Source: JBEKCP01 sp050014815 | GTDB taxonomy: Bacteria; Planctomycetota; Planctomycetia; Pirellulales; Thermoguttaceae | Assembly: GCA_050014815.1 (NCBI GenBank) | Contig: JBEKCP010000073.1 | Coordinates: 1 to 14,482 of the forward strand | Length of the DNA stretch: 14,482 nt | Direction: 5' to 3' | In this document: positions 1 to 10,330 of the stretch, one piece after another | Layout: each line of letters begins with the position of its first letter | Position numbering within the stretch: position 1 is the stretch's first letter | Translations under genes and position numbers: made by a program | Notes under the pieces: generated by a model | Databases searched by the model: none | The model's input: the letters and a program-made list of their open reading frames with translations, nothing else | Told to the model about the DNA's origin: nothing

Positions 1-908
1 CCAACTCCCCAAGAGTTGAGCCCCTTGAGCACCGCCTGGGCTGAAGCCAGGCAGGTAGCCTCCAACTCGACCGCCAGGACGACGAAATTGCAGCAGTGCA
101 GGCCGGCCCTGACCGCCCGCGTGGGCTGGCAAGGGAAATCGACAATCACGTACTCCGCCATGCTGGCGAGTCCTTTGAGGATCTCTTCAGCCTGTTGCGC
201 CGTGATTTCCCGCTGATCGTCGAAGCTGGGCGGGGCCAGCAGCAGTTGCAGGCCCGTCGGGTGATGGGTCAAGCACTTGCTCAGGGTCCGTGCGTTGATG
301 TCTCCCGAATGTTGACAGTCCAACAGCCGCTCGATGTTCAGCGACGCGGTAACACCGAGCTGCTGGGCCACAGTGCCCATGTAGGGCCGCATCTCGACGA
401 CGGCGACGGATCTTTCCAACGCGACCAGGGCCAGGGCCACGTTCAGGGCCGTGGTGGTCGTGCCTGCGCCCCCTTTAGCGCCGATGAAGCCGATCACCTT
501 GCCGCGATTGGCGGCCTGTTTCTCGGCCGCGGCGACACGGTTGCGCAAGGCCGCCCGCACCCGCGCCCGCACCACCAGCCAGGAGAACGGCTTGACGATG
601 TGATCGATGGCCCCGCCGTCCAGACATAGGGAAATCTGGGAGTCCATGTTCAGGGCGGTGACCATGATCACCGGGATGTGGCGGGTCGCTGCCCGCGCCT
701 TGAGCTGGTGCAGGGTGGCGAGGCCGTCCATGCCCGGCATGAGCACGTCCAGCAGGATCAGGTCGGGCAATTCCTTGTCGGCGACGTCCAGGGCCTGCTG
801 GCCGTCGGCGGCCTCCAGAAGCGTATACGATTCGCCGCCCAACGCGTCGCAAAGCACGCCGCGGTTGTTGTCGTCGTCGTCCACAATCAACACTTTTGAC
901 TGGTCCAT
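1..908 (-). CDS. Receiver domain fused to ParA/CpaE-type ATPase (partial, 3' end beyond the left edge)
   Basis: This frame stays open from ATG at 908 to the left edge, giving 302 codons and no stop. Residues 1-124 are a receiver with an intact acidic pocket (DDDD at 10-13), phospho-acceptor D54, T84 and K106. From about residue 137 a MinD/ParA-like ATPase begins: the P-loop GAKGGAGTTTT (143-153) is the CpaE-type variant, with Thr where most ParA proteins have Lys/Ser, followed by a Walker-B-like VIVDFP. The usual switch Asp after the P-loop strand is not obvious (VVEMRP). CpaE proteins help localise or assemble Tad/Flp pili; many carry a degenerate receiver, whereas this one looks phosphorylatable. 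The start is supported by AAGGA nine bases upstream and by a one-base TAATG overlap with the preceding gene. It is the last visible gene of the kinase operon and its only obvious effector. The pilus role is inference. Confidence 0.85.
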   Translation of the reverse strand, partial: MDQSKVLIVDDDDNNRGVLCDALGGESYTLLEAADGQQALDVADKELPDLILLDVLMPGMDGLATLHQLKARAATRHIPVIMVTALNMDSQISLCLDGGAIDHIVKPFSWLVVRARVRAALRNRVAAAEKQAANRGKVIGFIGAKGGAGTTTTALNVALALVALERSVAVVEMRPYMGTVAQQLGVTASLNIERLLDCQHSGDINARTLSKCLTHHPTGLQLLLAPPSFDDQREITAQQAEEILKGLASMAEYVIVDFPCQPTRAVRAGLHCCNFVVLAVELEATCLASAQAVLKGLNSWGV

Positions 909-1423
909 TAGTTGCGATCCTTCTTCAAGAGCACAGTCAATTCGTAGAAGTACAGGTCTACTAATCCCGTGAGATGCTTCCTCGGCAATCCCGTGAGATG
1001 CTTCCTCGGCTGATAGGTGGGCAATGGGTGTTCCACCGCAGCCATGGGTTCGCGATTCTGCAGCGCCGCCCGCACCCGCGCCCGGACCACGAGATGGGAG
1101 AACGGCTTGGTAATGTGGTCGATCGCGCCCGACTCCAGGCACATCGAGACCTGGGTATCGAGGTTCAAGGCCGTCACCATGATCACAGGGATGTGCCGTG
1201 TGCGATCATCCGCCTTCAGTTTCTGCAACGTGGCGATGCCGTCCAAGCCGGGCATCAAGACGTCGAGCAGAATGAGGTCCGGCTGTTCCCTGTCGGCGAT
1301 GTCCAGGGCCTGCTGGCCGTTGGCGGCCTCCAGAAGCCCGTACGGTTCACCATCCAACGCATCGCAGAGCACGCCGCGGTTATTGTCGTCGTCGTCCACA
1401 ATCACGATGGTCGGCTGGTTCAT
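908..1423 (-). CDS. Single-receiver response regulator with repeated C-terminal tail
   Basis: This 171-residue protein has a receiver at residues 1-124 with DDDD at 10-13, D54, T84 and K106, so it should be phosphorylatable. By eye it is about three quarters identical to the receiver of the downstream REC-ATPase gene, indicating tandem duplication. The remaining ~45 residues match no domain I know. They contain a perfect 8-residue tandem repeat (PRKHLTGL twice) encoded by a 24-bp DNA repeat at 963-1010, then a short tail ending LLKKDRN. There is no DNA-binding or enzymatic domain, so it probably acts as a phosphate shuttle or sink, or by protein binding. It overlaps its upstream neighbour by four bases (ATGA) and its downstream neighbour by one (TAATG), which implies translational coupling. 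Confidence 0.9.
   Translation of the reverse strand: MNQPTIVIVDDDDNNRGVLCDALDGEPYGLLEAANGQQALDIADREQPDLILLDVLMPGLDGIATLQKLKADDRTRHIPVIMVTALNLDTQVSMCLESGAIDHITKPFSHLVVRARVRAALQNREPMAAVEHPLPTYQPRKHLTGLPRKHLTGLVDLYFYELTVLLKKDRN
963..1010. repeat. 24-bp perfect tandem duplication, in frame
   Basis: Bases 963-986 and 987-1010 are identical. The repeat lies in the C-terminal tail of the 908-1423 receiver gene and adds eight residues (PRKHLTGL) without shifting the frame. Perfect identity suggests a recent slippage or unequal recombination event. Confidence 0.95.
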
Positions 1424-1815
1424 GTCAGTACCATCCGTCGTTCCAGGCGGCCCAAGAAGGTGCGGAGCCGGTTGGCCAGATCGAGGGCGCGAACGGGTTT
1501 GGTGATGTACTCGCAGCAGCCGGCCGCCCGCGCCCGCTCCTCGTCTCCGTTCATGGCGTAGGCGGTGATGGCCCAGACCGGGATATCCTTGGTCAGCGGG
1601 TTGCGTTTGAGGATCTGGGTGGTTTCCAGGCCGTCGATCCCCGGCAGGCGCAGGTCCATGAGGATCAGGGCCGGCTGGAGTTGGATCGCCCGGTTCAGCG
1701 CCTCCTCGCCGGTTTCCACGCTCACGAGCCGGGCGGGAATGTCGTCGAACAGGAAGATATCCTCCAACAACGAGAAGTTGTTGGCGTTGTCTTCAATCAG
1801 GAGGATCGTGTTCAT
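1420..1815 (-). CDS. Single-domain response regulator (stand-alone receiver)
   Basis: A 131-residue protein that is almost entirely one receiver domain of the DivK/CheY-like class. Visible key residues are the acidic pair E8/D9 (IEDN), phospho-acceptor D54 (LILMDLRLPG), T84 and K106 (ITKPV). The length leaves no room for an output domain, so it should work by phosphotransfer or protein-protein contact. It resembles the upstream receiver gene (shared patterns LLxEDIF, LMDxxLPG, IPVWAxTA-like and AAGC), suggesting a second tandem duplication. Its start lies 23 bases inside the upstream gene and its stop overlaps the next start as ATGA, so it is deeply embedded in the operon. The start at 1815 is preceded by a G-rich stretch (GTGGGGC) but no strong ribosome-binding site. 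Confidence 0.92.
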   Translation of the reverse strand: MNTILLIEDNANNFSLLEDIFLFDDIPARLVSVETGEEALNRAIQLQPALILMDLRLPGIDGLETTQILKRNPLTKDIPVWAITAYAMNGDEERARAAGCCEYITKPVRALDLANRLRTFLGRLERRMVLT

Positions 1816-2224
1816 GGGTCTGCCCCACGGTTTGGCGTACGAGATTCAAAACCTCCTCACTCTCAAACACCCGCAGTTGCTCGGCCAGATGCTTCGGACT
1901 GACCGGCTTGGTGAAGTAGCCGTCGCAGCCGGCGGCGAGGGCCTCGTCGATATCGGAAAGGGCATTGCGGGCGGTGACCGCCCAGACCCGGATGCCCTTG
2001 GTCGCCGGATCGCCCTTGATGACCCTGGTGGCCTCGATGCCGCTCATGCCGGGCAGCATCACGTCCATCAGCACCACGAGCGGATCGAGCGAGGGCAGAA
2101 TCCGCAGCGCCTCCTCGGCGCTCTCGACGCAGACCAGTTTGCCGGGCAGCTTGCCGTCGCGGAATATGTCTTCGACGAGGGCCTGGTTCAACGGGTTGTC
2201 TTCGACCAAGAGAACGTGTCTCAT
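1793..2224 (-). CDS. Single-domain response regulator (stand-alone receiver)
   Basis: A 143-residue receiver-only protein with E8/D9 (VEDN), D54 (LMDVMLPG), T84 and K106 (FTKPV), so phosphorylation competence looks intact. About 20 residues follow the domain and show no recognisable fold. I chose the start at 2224 rather than the in-frame ATG at 2266 because AGGAG sits seven bases upstream and because the longer form would run into the kinase gene. The gene starts 10 bases after the hybrid kinase stop and overlaps the next receiver by 23 bases, so kinase and receivers form one transcription unit. It is probably a phosphate acceptor from that kinase; specificity cannot be judged from sequence alone. 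Confidence 0.92.
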   Translation of the reverse strand: MRHVLLVEDNPLNQALVEDIFRDGKLPGKLVCVESAEEALRILPSLDPLVVLMDVMLPGMSGIEATRVIKGDPATKGIRVWAVTARNALSDIDEALAAGCDGYFTKPVSPKHLAEQLRVFESEEVLNLVRQTVGQTHEHDPPD

Positions 2225-2234
2225 GTGTGGACTC

Positions 2235-4316
2235 CTAGGGTTCTGCAAATTCCAGGGGGTGGTCAACTGGGCAGCACTTCCGCTTTTCGATCAGTTGCAA
2301 CTGGTTGACGAGTTGGTGGAAAGCATCCTGGCAGGCAGTGCCGCCTTTTTGGATCACCGCGCGAACGCGATGGTTCAGTCGCAGTTGTTCGTCCTCCGAA
2401 AGGACCTTTGCGGTCATGACCACCACCGGAACGTCCGAGCAGGCGGGGTTTTCGCGCAACGCGTCGATGAACTGAAAGCCATCCATGTGCGGCATGAGCA
2501 GGTCGACGATCACGGCGTCCGGCCGCTGCGTCGGCAGGCTGGCGAAGAACGCCTCGCCGCTTTCGAACGTCCAAACCGTGTAGTTCTTGTCCTCCAGAAT
2601 CCGAGCGACGAGCCGCAATATGCTCGGATCGTCGTCGACGACCGCCACGTTTTGGACGCTCGGCTTCGGATCGAGAGAGACCCGCTCGACAGCTTGCAGG
2701 AGTTGCGACTTGGCGAAGGGCTTGACGAGGTACTCGTCGGCGCCGAGGAACAGGCCCAGCCGTTGCTCCTCAAGACCGGTGGCGATGATCACCGGGATGT
2801 CGCTCGTGGCGGGATTGGCCTTCAGACGATAGAGGATTCCCCAGCCGTCGTGGCCCGGCAGCATCACGTCGAGGATGATGGCCTGCGGGTGTTCCGAGGC
2901 CGCGAGGCGCAACCCCTCGATCCCCCTGGCGGCCGGGATGACTTGATAGCCGGCCTCCGTCAGGCAATCGTTGAGCAACACGAAATTTTCCGGGTTGGCT
3001 TCAATGCAGAGGATGCGGGGGCGTTCCCGGCCTTGCGGCAGCGATTGGCGCGGGGCGGGCGCCTGCCTCGCAACCTTGCGCCAATCGACGCTCTTGCGCC
3101 GATCGAGCATCAACGGAACGGTCAACGTGACGGTGCTGCCTTGCCCTTCGACGCTCTCGACCGCCAGCGTGCCGCCCAGCAGAGTAGCCAGTGCCTTCGA
3201 GATCGCCAACCCCAAGCCCGTCCCTTTCGACGAGCGACGCTTTTCCTGCTTCGCCTGATAGAACCGTTCGAACAGCCGGTCCAGACACTCCGCGGAGATT
3301 CCCACGCCCGTGTCCTGCACGCTCAAGAGGAGCGAGTCGTTGTTGCGGCGGGCCCGCAGCGCGATCGATCCTCGTTCCGTGAAACCGATCGCGTTGCTCA
3401 ACAGGTTGGCAAGAATCTGCCGGATCTTGTCGCGGTCGGAAGTGATCGGCGGCAGATGCTCTTCCAGATCGACGCTGAAGCGGACCGCGGGCTTGTCCTT
3501 GGCGAGCGATTCGGCCATTCCGCCGACCTCCCACAAGACCGGTCCGACGTCGAAGGTCGTGATTTGCAGGTCGATCTTCCCGGACTCGGCTTTCGCGAGG
3601 TCCAGAACTCCATTGATCAGTTGCAGCAGGTGCTCGCCGCTGGTCTTGATCTTTTCGAGGCGGTCCTTCTGGTGTTGGTTCAGAGGATGGATATCGGTGC
3701 GTTCCAGGAGCCCCTCGGAGAAACCGATGACGGCGTTCAGCGGAGTGCGGAGCTCGTGGCTCATGTTGGCCAGGAACTCGCTCTTGGCCACGTTGGCCGC
3801 CTCGGCCCGCACGGCCATCTCGTTGGCGCGTGCCGTGGCATCTTCCAGGTAACGGTTCGTCTCAACCAGCTTTGCCTCCACCCGCTTGCGCGCGGTGATG
3901 TCGCGAATATTGCACTGGATCACCTTGTGGTCGTTTACCAGATAGATGTTGCTGACGAACTCCACCTGGATCTGCCGCCCATCGGCGGTTTCCAACGGCA
4001 TGTCGTCGTAACGGATGTACCCACTCTGCTGCAATTCCGCGAAGTTGTCTTGGTTGGCGACGGTGTCCTTGAAGCATCCGATTTCCCAGATCTTCTTTCC
4101 GACGAATACCTCGTGCGGGAAACCCAACATCTCGACCAGGAACGGATTGACATCCACGATCAGCCCCGTCTCGGCATCGAGGATGAGAATACCGTCCTGG
4201 GCCGTCTCAAAGAGCCGGCGATAGCGAAGCTCCGAAGCGAATAGCGCCTCGGTCGCCTCATCCCGGTCTGCTCTGGCATCAATCGGCGCCATGTCGTGCC
4301 CAGCCTGATCTGGCAT
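2235..4316 (-). CDS. Soluble hybrid histidine kinase, PAS-HisKA-HATPase-REC-REC
   Basis: This 693-residue sensor kinase has no transmembrane segment, so it should sense a cytoplasmic signal. In order: PAS at ~30-145 (RYRRLFETAQDG to the RDITARKR linker); short coiled linker; HisKA with H187 in FLANMSHELRTPLNA; HATPase with N308 (LLSNAIGFTE, where the usual Lys of NAxKF is Gly), DTGVGI at 335-340 and GTGLGLAIS at 366-373; REC1 at ~433-545 with D483, T513 and K532; REC2 at ~555-670 with D605 and K657. REC1 reads IEAN where the Mg2+-binding acidic pair should be, so it keeps the phospho-Asp but lacks a metal ligand and may be a weak or pseudo-receiver. REC2 has VVDDD and looks competent. I chose the start at 4316 because AAGGAA lies five bases upstream; an ATG at 4382 lacks this. 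It heads the minus-strand operon and is divergent from the second kinase. Confidence 0.95.
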   Translation of the reverse strand: MPDQAGHDMAPIDARADRDEATEALFASELRYRRLFETAQDGILILDAETGLIVDVNPFLVEMLGFPHEVFVGKKIWEIGCFKDTVANQDNFAELQQSGYIRYDDMPLETADGRQIQVEFVSNIYLVNDHKVIQCNIRDITARKRVEAKLVETNRYLEDATARANEMAVRAEAANVAKSEFLANMSHELRTPLNAVIGFSEGLLERTDIHPLNQHQKDRLEKIKTSGEHLLQLINGVLDLAKAESGKIDLQITTFDVGPVLWEVGGMAESLAKDKPAVRFSVDLEEHLPPITSDRDKIRQILANLLSNAIGFTERGSIALRARRNNDSLLLSVQDTGVGISAECLDRLFERFYQAKQEKRRSSKGTGLGLAISKALATLLGGTLAVESVEGQGSTVTLTVPLMLDRRKSVDWRKVARQAPAPRQSLPQGRERPRILCIEANPENFVLLNDCLTEAGYQVIPAARGIEGLRLAASEHPQAIILDVMLPGHDGWGILYRLKANPATSDIPVIIATGLEEQRLGLFLGADEYLVKPFAKSQLLQAVERVSLDPKPSVQNVAVVDDDPSILRLVARILEDKNYTVWTFESGEAFFASLPTQRPDAVIVDLLMPHMDGFQFIDALRENPACSDVPVVVMTAKVLSEDEQLRLNHRVRAVIQKGGTACQDAFHQLVNQLQLIEKRKCCPVDHPLEFAEP

Positions 4317-4648
4317 GGCTGTTCCTTTCGAATAATCACTGGTTCGGGAAGGGGGCCGTTGTGCCCGCGTTCTCCACATCAATAGGTTACGGTTCTGCGC
4401 GCTGCAAATCGCTGCGGCGAGATCTTCCGGATCGTGTCAGCATGGCACATTGTCGCACGCGTTCTGTGGCAAATTGGCACACGCCGAGGAGACCCAAGTG
4501 TGGTTCGAGCAGAGCAAGACGCACGCGGCGGTTGCGGCCTAGAGTTGTGCAGCGAAAGCACCCGGCGATTCTCAGTTCAGGGGAGTCGATGTCATCAGGT
4601 GACGCTGGACATCATCAGGATGCCGGGCGGGTCTCGGAAAGCACGACG
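4317..4648. other. Divergent intergenic region between the two kinase operons
   Basis: These 332 bases separate the starts of the two divergent hybrid kinases and must hold promoters for both operons. The part up to about 4580 translates without resemblance to any family in the frame open on the plus strand. It contains a 17-bp inverted repeat at 4465-4481 and three related TGGCAmAy-like direct repeats starting at 4443, 4467 and 4475. I found no convincing -35/-10 pair on either strand. Confidence 0.7.
4465..4481. promoter_or_regulatory. Operator-like inverted repeat TGTGgCAAaTTGgCACA
   Basis: Seven of the eight base pairs around a central A are complementary (TGTG.CAA.TTG.CACA). It lies in the divergent spacer, about 150-185 bases from each kinase start. 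The outer TGTG/CACA half-sites recall CRP/FNR-family operators, but the 17-base odd spacing does not fit the classic 16-base CRP site. That it binds a regulator is inference. Confidence 0.45.
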
Positions 4649-7983
<3,335 letters not shown>

Positions 7984-7987
<4 letters not shown>

Positions 7988-8883
7988 AGCGATTGCTGCT
8001 GGTGGATGACGACGGCGACTCCCTGGCCGTCGCGCGGGCGCGGCTGGCCGACGATGGGATTGAGATTTCTTGTGCAACCAGTGGCAGGGCAGGACTGGAG
8101 GCGGCGAAGTCTCAGAACCCTGATCTGATCTTGCTCGACCTGGACATGCCCGACATGACCGGCTTCGATGTATGCCGGATACTGAAGGCCGACCCGGAGT
8201 TGTGCATGATACCGGTCCTGTTCCTCGCCGGATCAGGGACGTCCGCCGACAAGGTTCGCGGGCTGGACTTGGGCGCCGTTGATTACATCACCAAGCCGTT
8301 CGACGACTTCGAGCTCAGGGCCCGGGTCCGAGCGGCGATCAGGACCAAGGAGCTTCAGGACCTCCTGATCGAGCATGCGCACATCGATCCCCTGACGGGC
8401 CTTCCCAATCGCCGAGCCTTGATGGATCGACTCCAGATGGAGTGGGCCCGGCTGCAGCGGCATGGAGGCGAGCTGTCGTTCATCATGGCCGATATCGACT
8501 ACTTCAAGCGGGTTAACGACACCTACGGCCACAGCGTCGGTGACAAAGTGCTCCGGGCAGTGGCCAGGACCATCGCCGGACAATGCCGGGAAATCGATTT
8601 GCCAGCGCGGTATGGAGGCGAGGAGTTTGCGGTCGTGGTTCCGAACCAGGGGATATCCGGCACAGTTCACCTCGCCGAACGTTGCCGCCGGGAGATAGAG
8701 AAGGTCAACCTGCCGGCCAAAGGCGAGCCTATTCGTCCAACGGCGAGTTTCGGAGTGGCCGATGCGGTTGGGGTGCCCAGCGCCGAGCTGTTGGTGGATC
8801 GCGCGGATCAGGCCCTGTATCGAGGTAAAGCCACCGGGCGAAATAGGGTCGCGGTGTGGCCGGAAGCGAGTCACTTTTCTTGA
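7984..8883 (+). CDS. Response regulator diguanylate cyclase (REC-GGDEF)
   Basis: A 299-residue PleD/WspR-like protein expected to make c-di-GMP from two GTP when phosphorylated. The receiver (1-120) has VDDD (7-10), D52 and K104 (ITKPF); the usual switch Thr/Ser after strand 4 appears to be Ala (LFLAGSG), which could alter activation. The GGDEF domain (~135-295) begins with DPLTGLPNRR and has the active-site variant GGEEF at 211-215, which is catalytically normal in the family. RxxD (REID, 202-205) lies five residues before it, forming the inhibitory I-site for product feedback. GTG 7984 is chosen as start because it overlaps the kinase stop as GTGA and opens directly on the receiver; the ATG at 7930 would add residues that do not fit the domain. 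Coupling to the Hpt-bearing kinase makes it the probable terminal acceptor of that relay. Confidence 0.95.
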
Positions 8884-9109
8884 CGCCTTCTCGGGCGGCG
8901 GATTACCGCGAGCGGGTCGCGGGAAACCGTGGGTTGCCGTCCTTCTGGGGCTCTGCGGCCGGCGCTGCCGATCGTCCTACCTTCTTTGCCCGCAATGAGA
9001 TAGGGACGAACATCGCGAAACCGTCGTCAGTGGCACCAGTATTGCGGCGAGAGAGGCGGCCCGTGTGGCAGGTTTCACGATTATCGAGGCCGCTTCGGAG
9101 GGGAACCCT
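8884..9109. other. Spacer between the diguanylate cyclase gene and the hdr/etf operon
   Basis: These 226 bases contain the sigma-54 promoter and the leader of the respiratory operon. I see no coding potential and no clear stem plus T-tract terminator for the upstream genes; the GC-rich part around 8958-8978 could form a modest hairpin. Confidence 0.6.
9031..9045 (+). promoter_or_regulatory. Sigma-54 (-24/-12) promoter for the hdr/etf operon
   Basis: The sequence TGGCACcagtaTTGC matches the RpoN consensus TGGCAC-N5-TTGC, with GG and GC at the correct spacing. It lies 65 bases upstream of the first gene, in the only non-coding spacer before the operon. Transcription would start near 9057, leaving a leader of about 53 bases. 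Sigma-54 promoters need an AAA+ enhancer-binding activator; none is encoded in this window, and I did not find a clear upstream activator site. Confidence 0.7.
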
Positions 9110-10330
9110 ATGACTGCCGGTCATGCCCGGGTGAAGCCGGAACTGGAATTCTTGGCACAGATGGACGTGGCGCCGGATCGGAAGACGATCCTGGACTGCA
9201 TGCAGTGCGGCATGTGCAGCGGGAGTTGCCCCCTGGGGGAGGCGATGGAGTATCCCCCGCGGCGGATGATCCTCGAGGCCAGGGCGGGGAACCTGGCCGA
9301 GGTGCTCAAGAGTCCCTCGCTTTGGATGTGCATCGGATGCTACACCTGCTCGCGGCGCTGCCCGCGGGCGGTCGAGTTGACCGACGGCATGTGGCCGGCG
9401 ATGCGCGACAAGGCGATGCAGGAAGGGATTCAGCCGCCGGCGGAACTTCAGGAGGCCTTCCAGAAGGTTTTCAAGTACGGAAATTCGCTGGGCGAATCGC
9501 CGCGCAAACGGATGGCCTGGGCGGAGAATCTGGACGTGCCGGTCCGCGACCTGTCGAAAGAGCGGGCCCCCGTCGAAGTCCTCTGGCTCGTCGGCGACTA
9601 TCCCGCCTATTATCCGCGGAACCGGACGGTGACTCGGGCGTTCGCGCGCATCCTGACCGCGATGGGCATTCGCTGGGGCGTGCTGGGAAACAAGGAGCGG
9701 ACCATCGGCGATTGCGACCGCCTCTTCGGCGAGGAGGGGCTCTTCGAGTCGTTGGTCGAGTACAATCGCAAGCTGCTGGACGAACAGCAGTTCGAGACCA
9801 TCGTCCTGTTGGACCCGCACGGCTACCGCGCCCTGGAAAAGTTCTATCCGCGATTCGGGGCGAAGTATCCCGTCGAGCACTACACGACCTTCCTGGCCGA
9901 CCGGATCGACCAGATCAAAACGCTCTTGGTGAAGCCGGTGACGGCGACGGCGACGTATCACGACAACTGCTGCGTGGGCCGCCGCTGCGGCTGCTTCGAT
10001 CCGCCGCGGACCCTGCTCGGGGCGATCCCGGGCGTGACGCTGGTGGAGATGGAGCACAACCGGCAGGACGCCCTGTGTTGCGGCGGGGGGGGCGGGGGCA
10101 TGTGGCTGGACGGCCACATCGCCGCCCACGGCGGCACGCGGCTGAGCGATCGGCGAGTCCGCGAGGCCGCCGCCACGCAAGCCGGCGTGCTCGCCGTCTC
10201 CTGCCCGTTCGAACTGTCCCGCTTCGAGGACTCCGCCAAGGTCGCCGGCCTGGACGGCCAATTGAAGGTCCGCGATTTGATCGAGTTGCTGGCCGAGTCG
10301 ATGGATTTGGGTGAAAGGGGAACGTCATGA
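9110..10330 (+). CDS. Soluble HdrC/HdrB-type iron-sulfur oxidoreductase (two 4Fe-4S motifs plus CCG domains)
   Basis: A 406-residue protein with the layout of a fused HdrC-HdrB or membrane-free HdrD. Two ferredoxin motifs lie at C30/33/36/40 and C74/77/80/84, each closing with CP, followed by two CCG-type domains. The first (~158-262) keeps the fold signature (VGDYPAYYPRN, LGNKE, DPHGY) but has lost the cluster cysteines. The second (~278-385) has HDNC at 285-288 and CCGGGG from 323, but ends CPFE rather than CPxC. Extra cysteines at 288, 293 and 295 (NCCVGRRCGC) are unusual. It is paralogous to the C-terminal half of the gene at 12136. It probably passes electrons between EtfAB and an HdrA-type or quinone-linked partner; the true substrate is unknown. 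The start at 9110 has GGAGGGG eight bases upstream. Its stop overlaps the etfB start (ATGA). There are no membrane helices, so it should be cytoplasmic. Confidence 0.88.
   Translation: MTAGHARVKPELEFLAQMDVAPDRKTILDCMQCGMCSGSCPLGEAMEYPPRRMILEARAGNLAEVLKSPSLWMCIGCYTCSRRCPRAVELTDGMWPAMRDKAMQEGIQPPAELQEAFQKVFKYGNSLGESPRKRMAWAENLDVPVRDLSKERAPVEVLWLVGDYPAYYPRNRTVTRAFARILTAMGIRWGVLGNKERTIGDCDRLFGEEGLFESLVEYNRKLLDEQQFETIVLLDPHGYRALEKFYPRFGAKYPVEHYTTFLADRIDQIKTLLVKPVTATATYHDNCCVGRRCGCFDPPRTLLGAIPGVTLVEMEHNRQDALCCGGGGGGMWLDGHIAAHGGTRLSDRRVREAAATQAGVLAVSCPFELSRFEDSAKVAGLDGQLKVRDLIELLAESMDLGERGTS

Noticed and set aside
1965..4244. Long plus-strand open frame (759 codons) opposite the soluble kinase
   Set aside because: It is antisense to a gene with unmistakable kinase and receiver motifs; the translation is repetitive and domain-free, as expected in high-GC DNA.
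4330..4440. Possible sigma-70 promoter for the minus-strand operon (TTGCAG, 17 bases, TATTGA on the minus strand)
   Set aside because: Only about half of each hexamer matches the consensus, so it could be chance.
4443..4458. TGGCAC at 4443 as a second sigma-54 promoter
   Set aside because: The downstream GC is one base too close and TTGC is missing, so the -12 element does not fit.
4361..4648. In-frame upstream extension of the large kinase from ATG 4361
   Set aside because: The extra 96 residues look non-coding, lack a ribosome-binding site and fill the divergent promoter region. ATG 4589 remains possible.
8955..8985. Rho-independent terminator after the diguanylate cyclase gene
   Set aside because: A GC-rich potential stem exists, but no T tract follows it and the pairing is weak.
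8903..10261. Minus-strand open frame of 452 codons covering the sigma-54 promoter and the HdrB-like gene
   Set aside because: No recognisable domain; the plus strand has clear Fe-S motifs and a strong ribosome-binding site.
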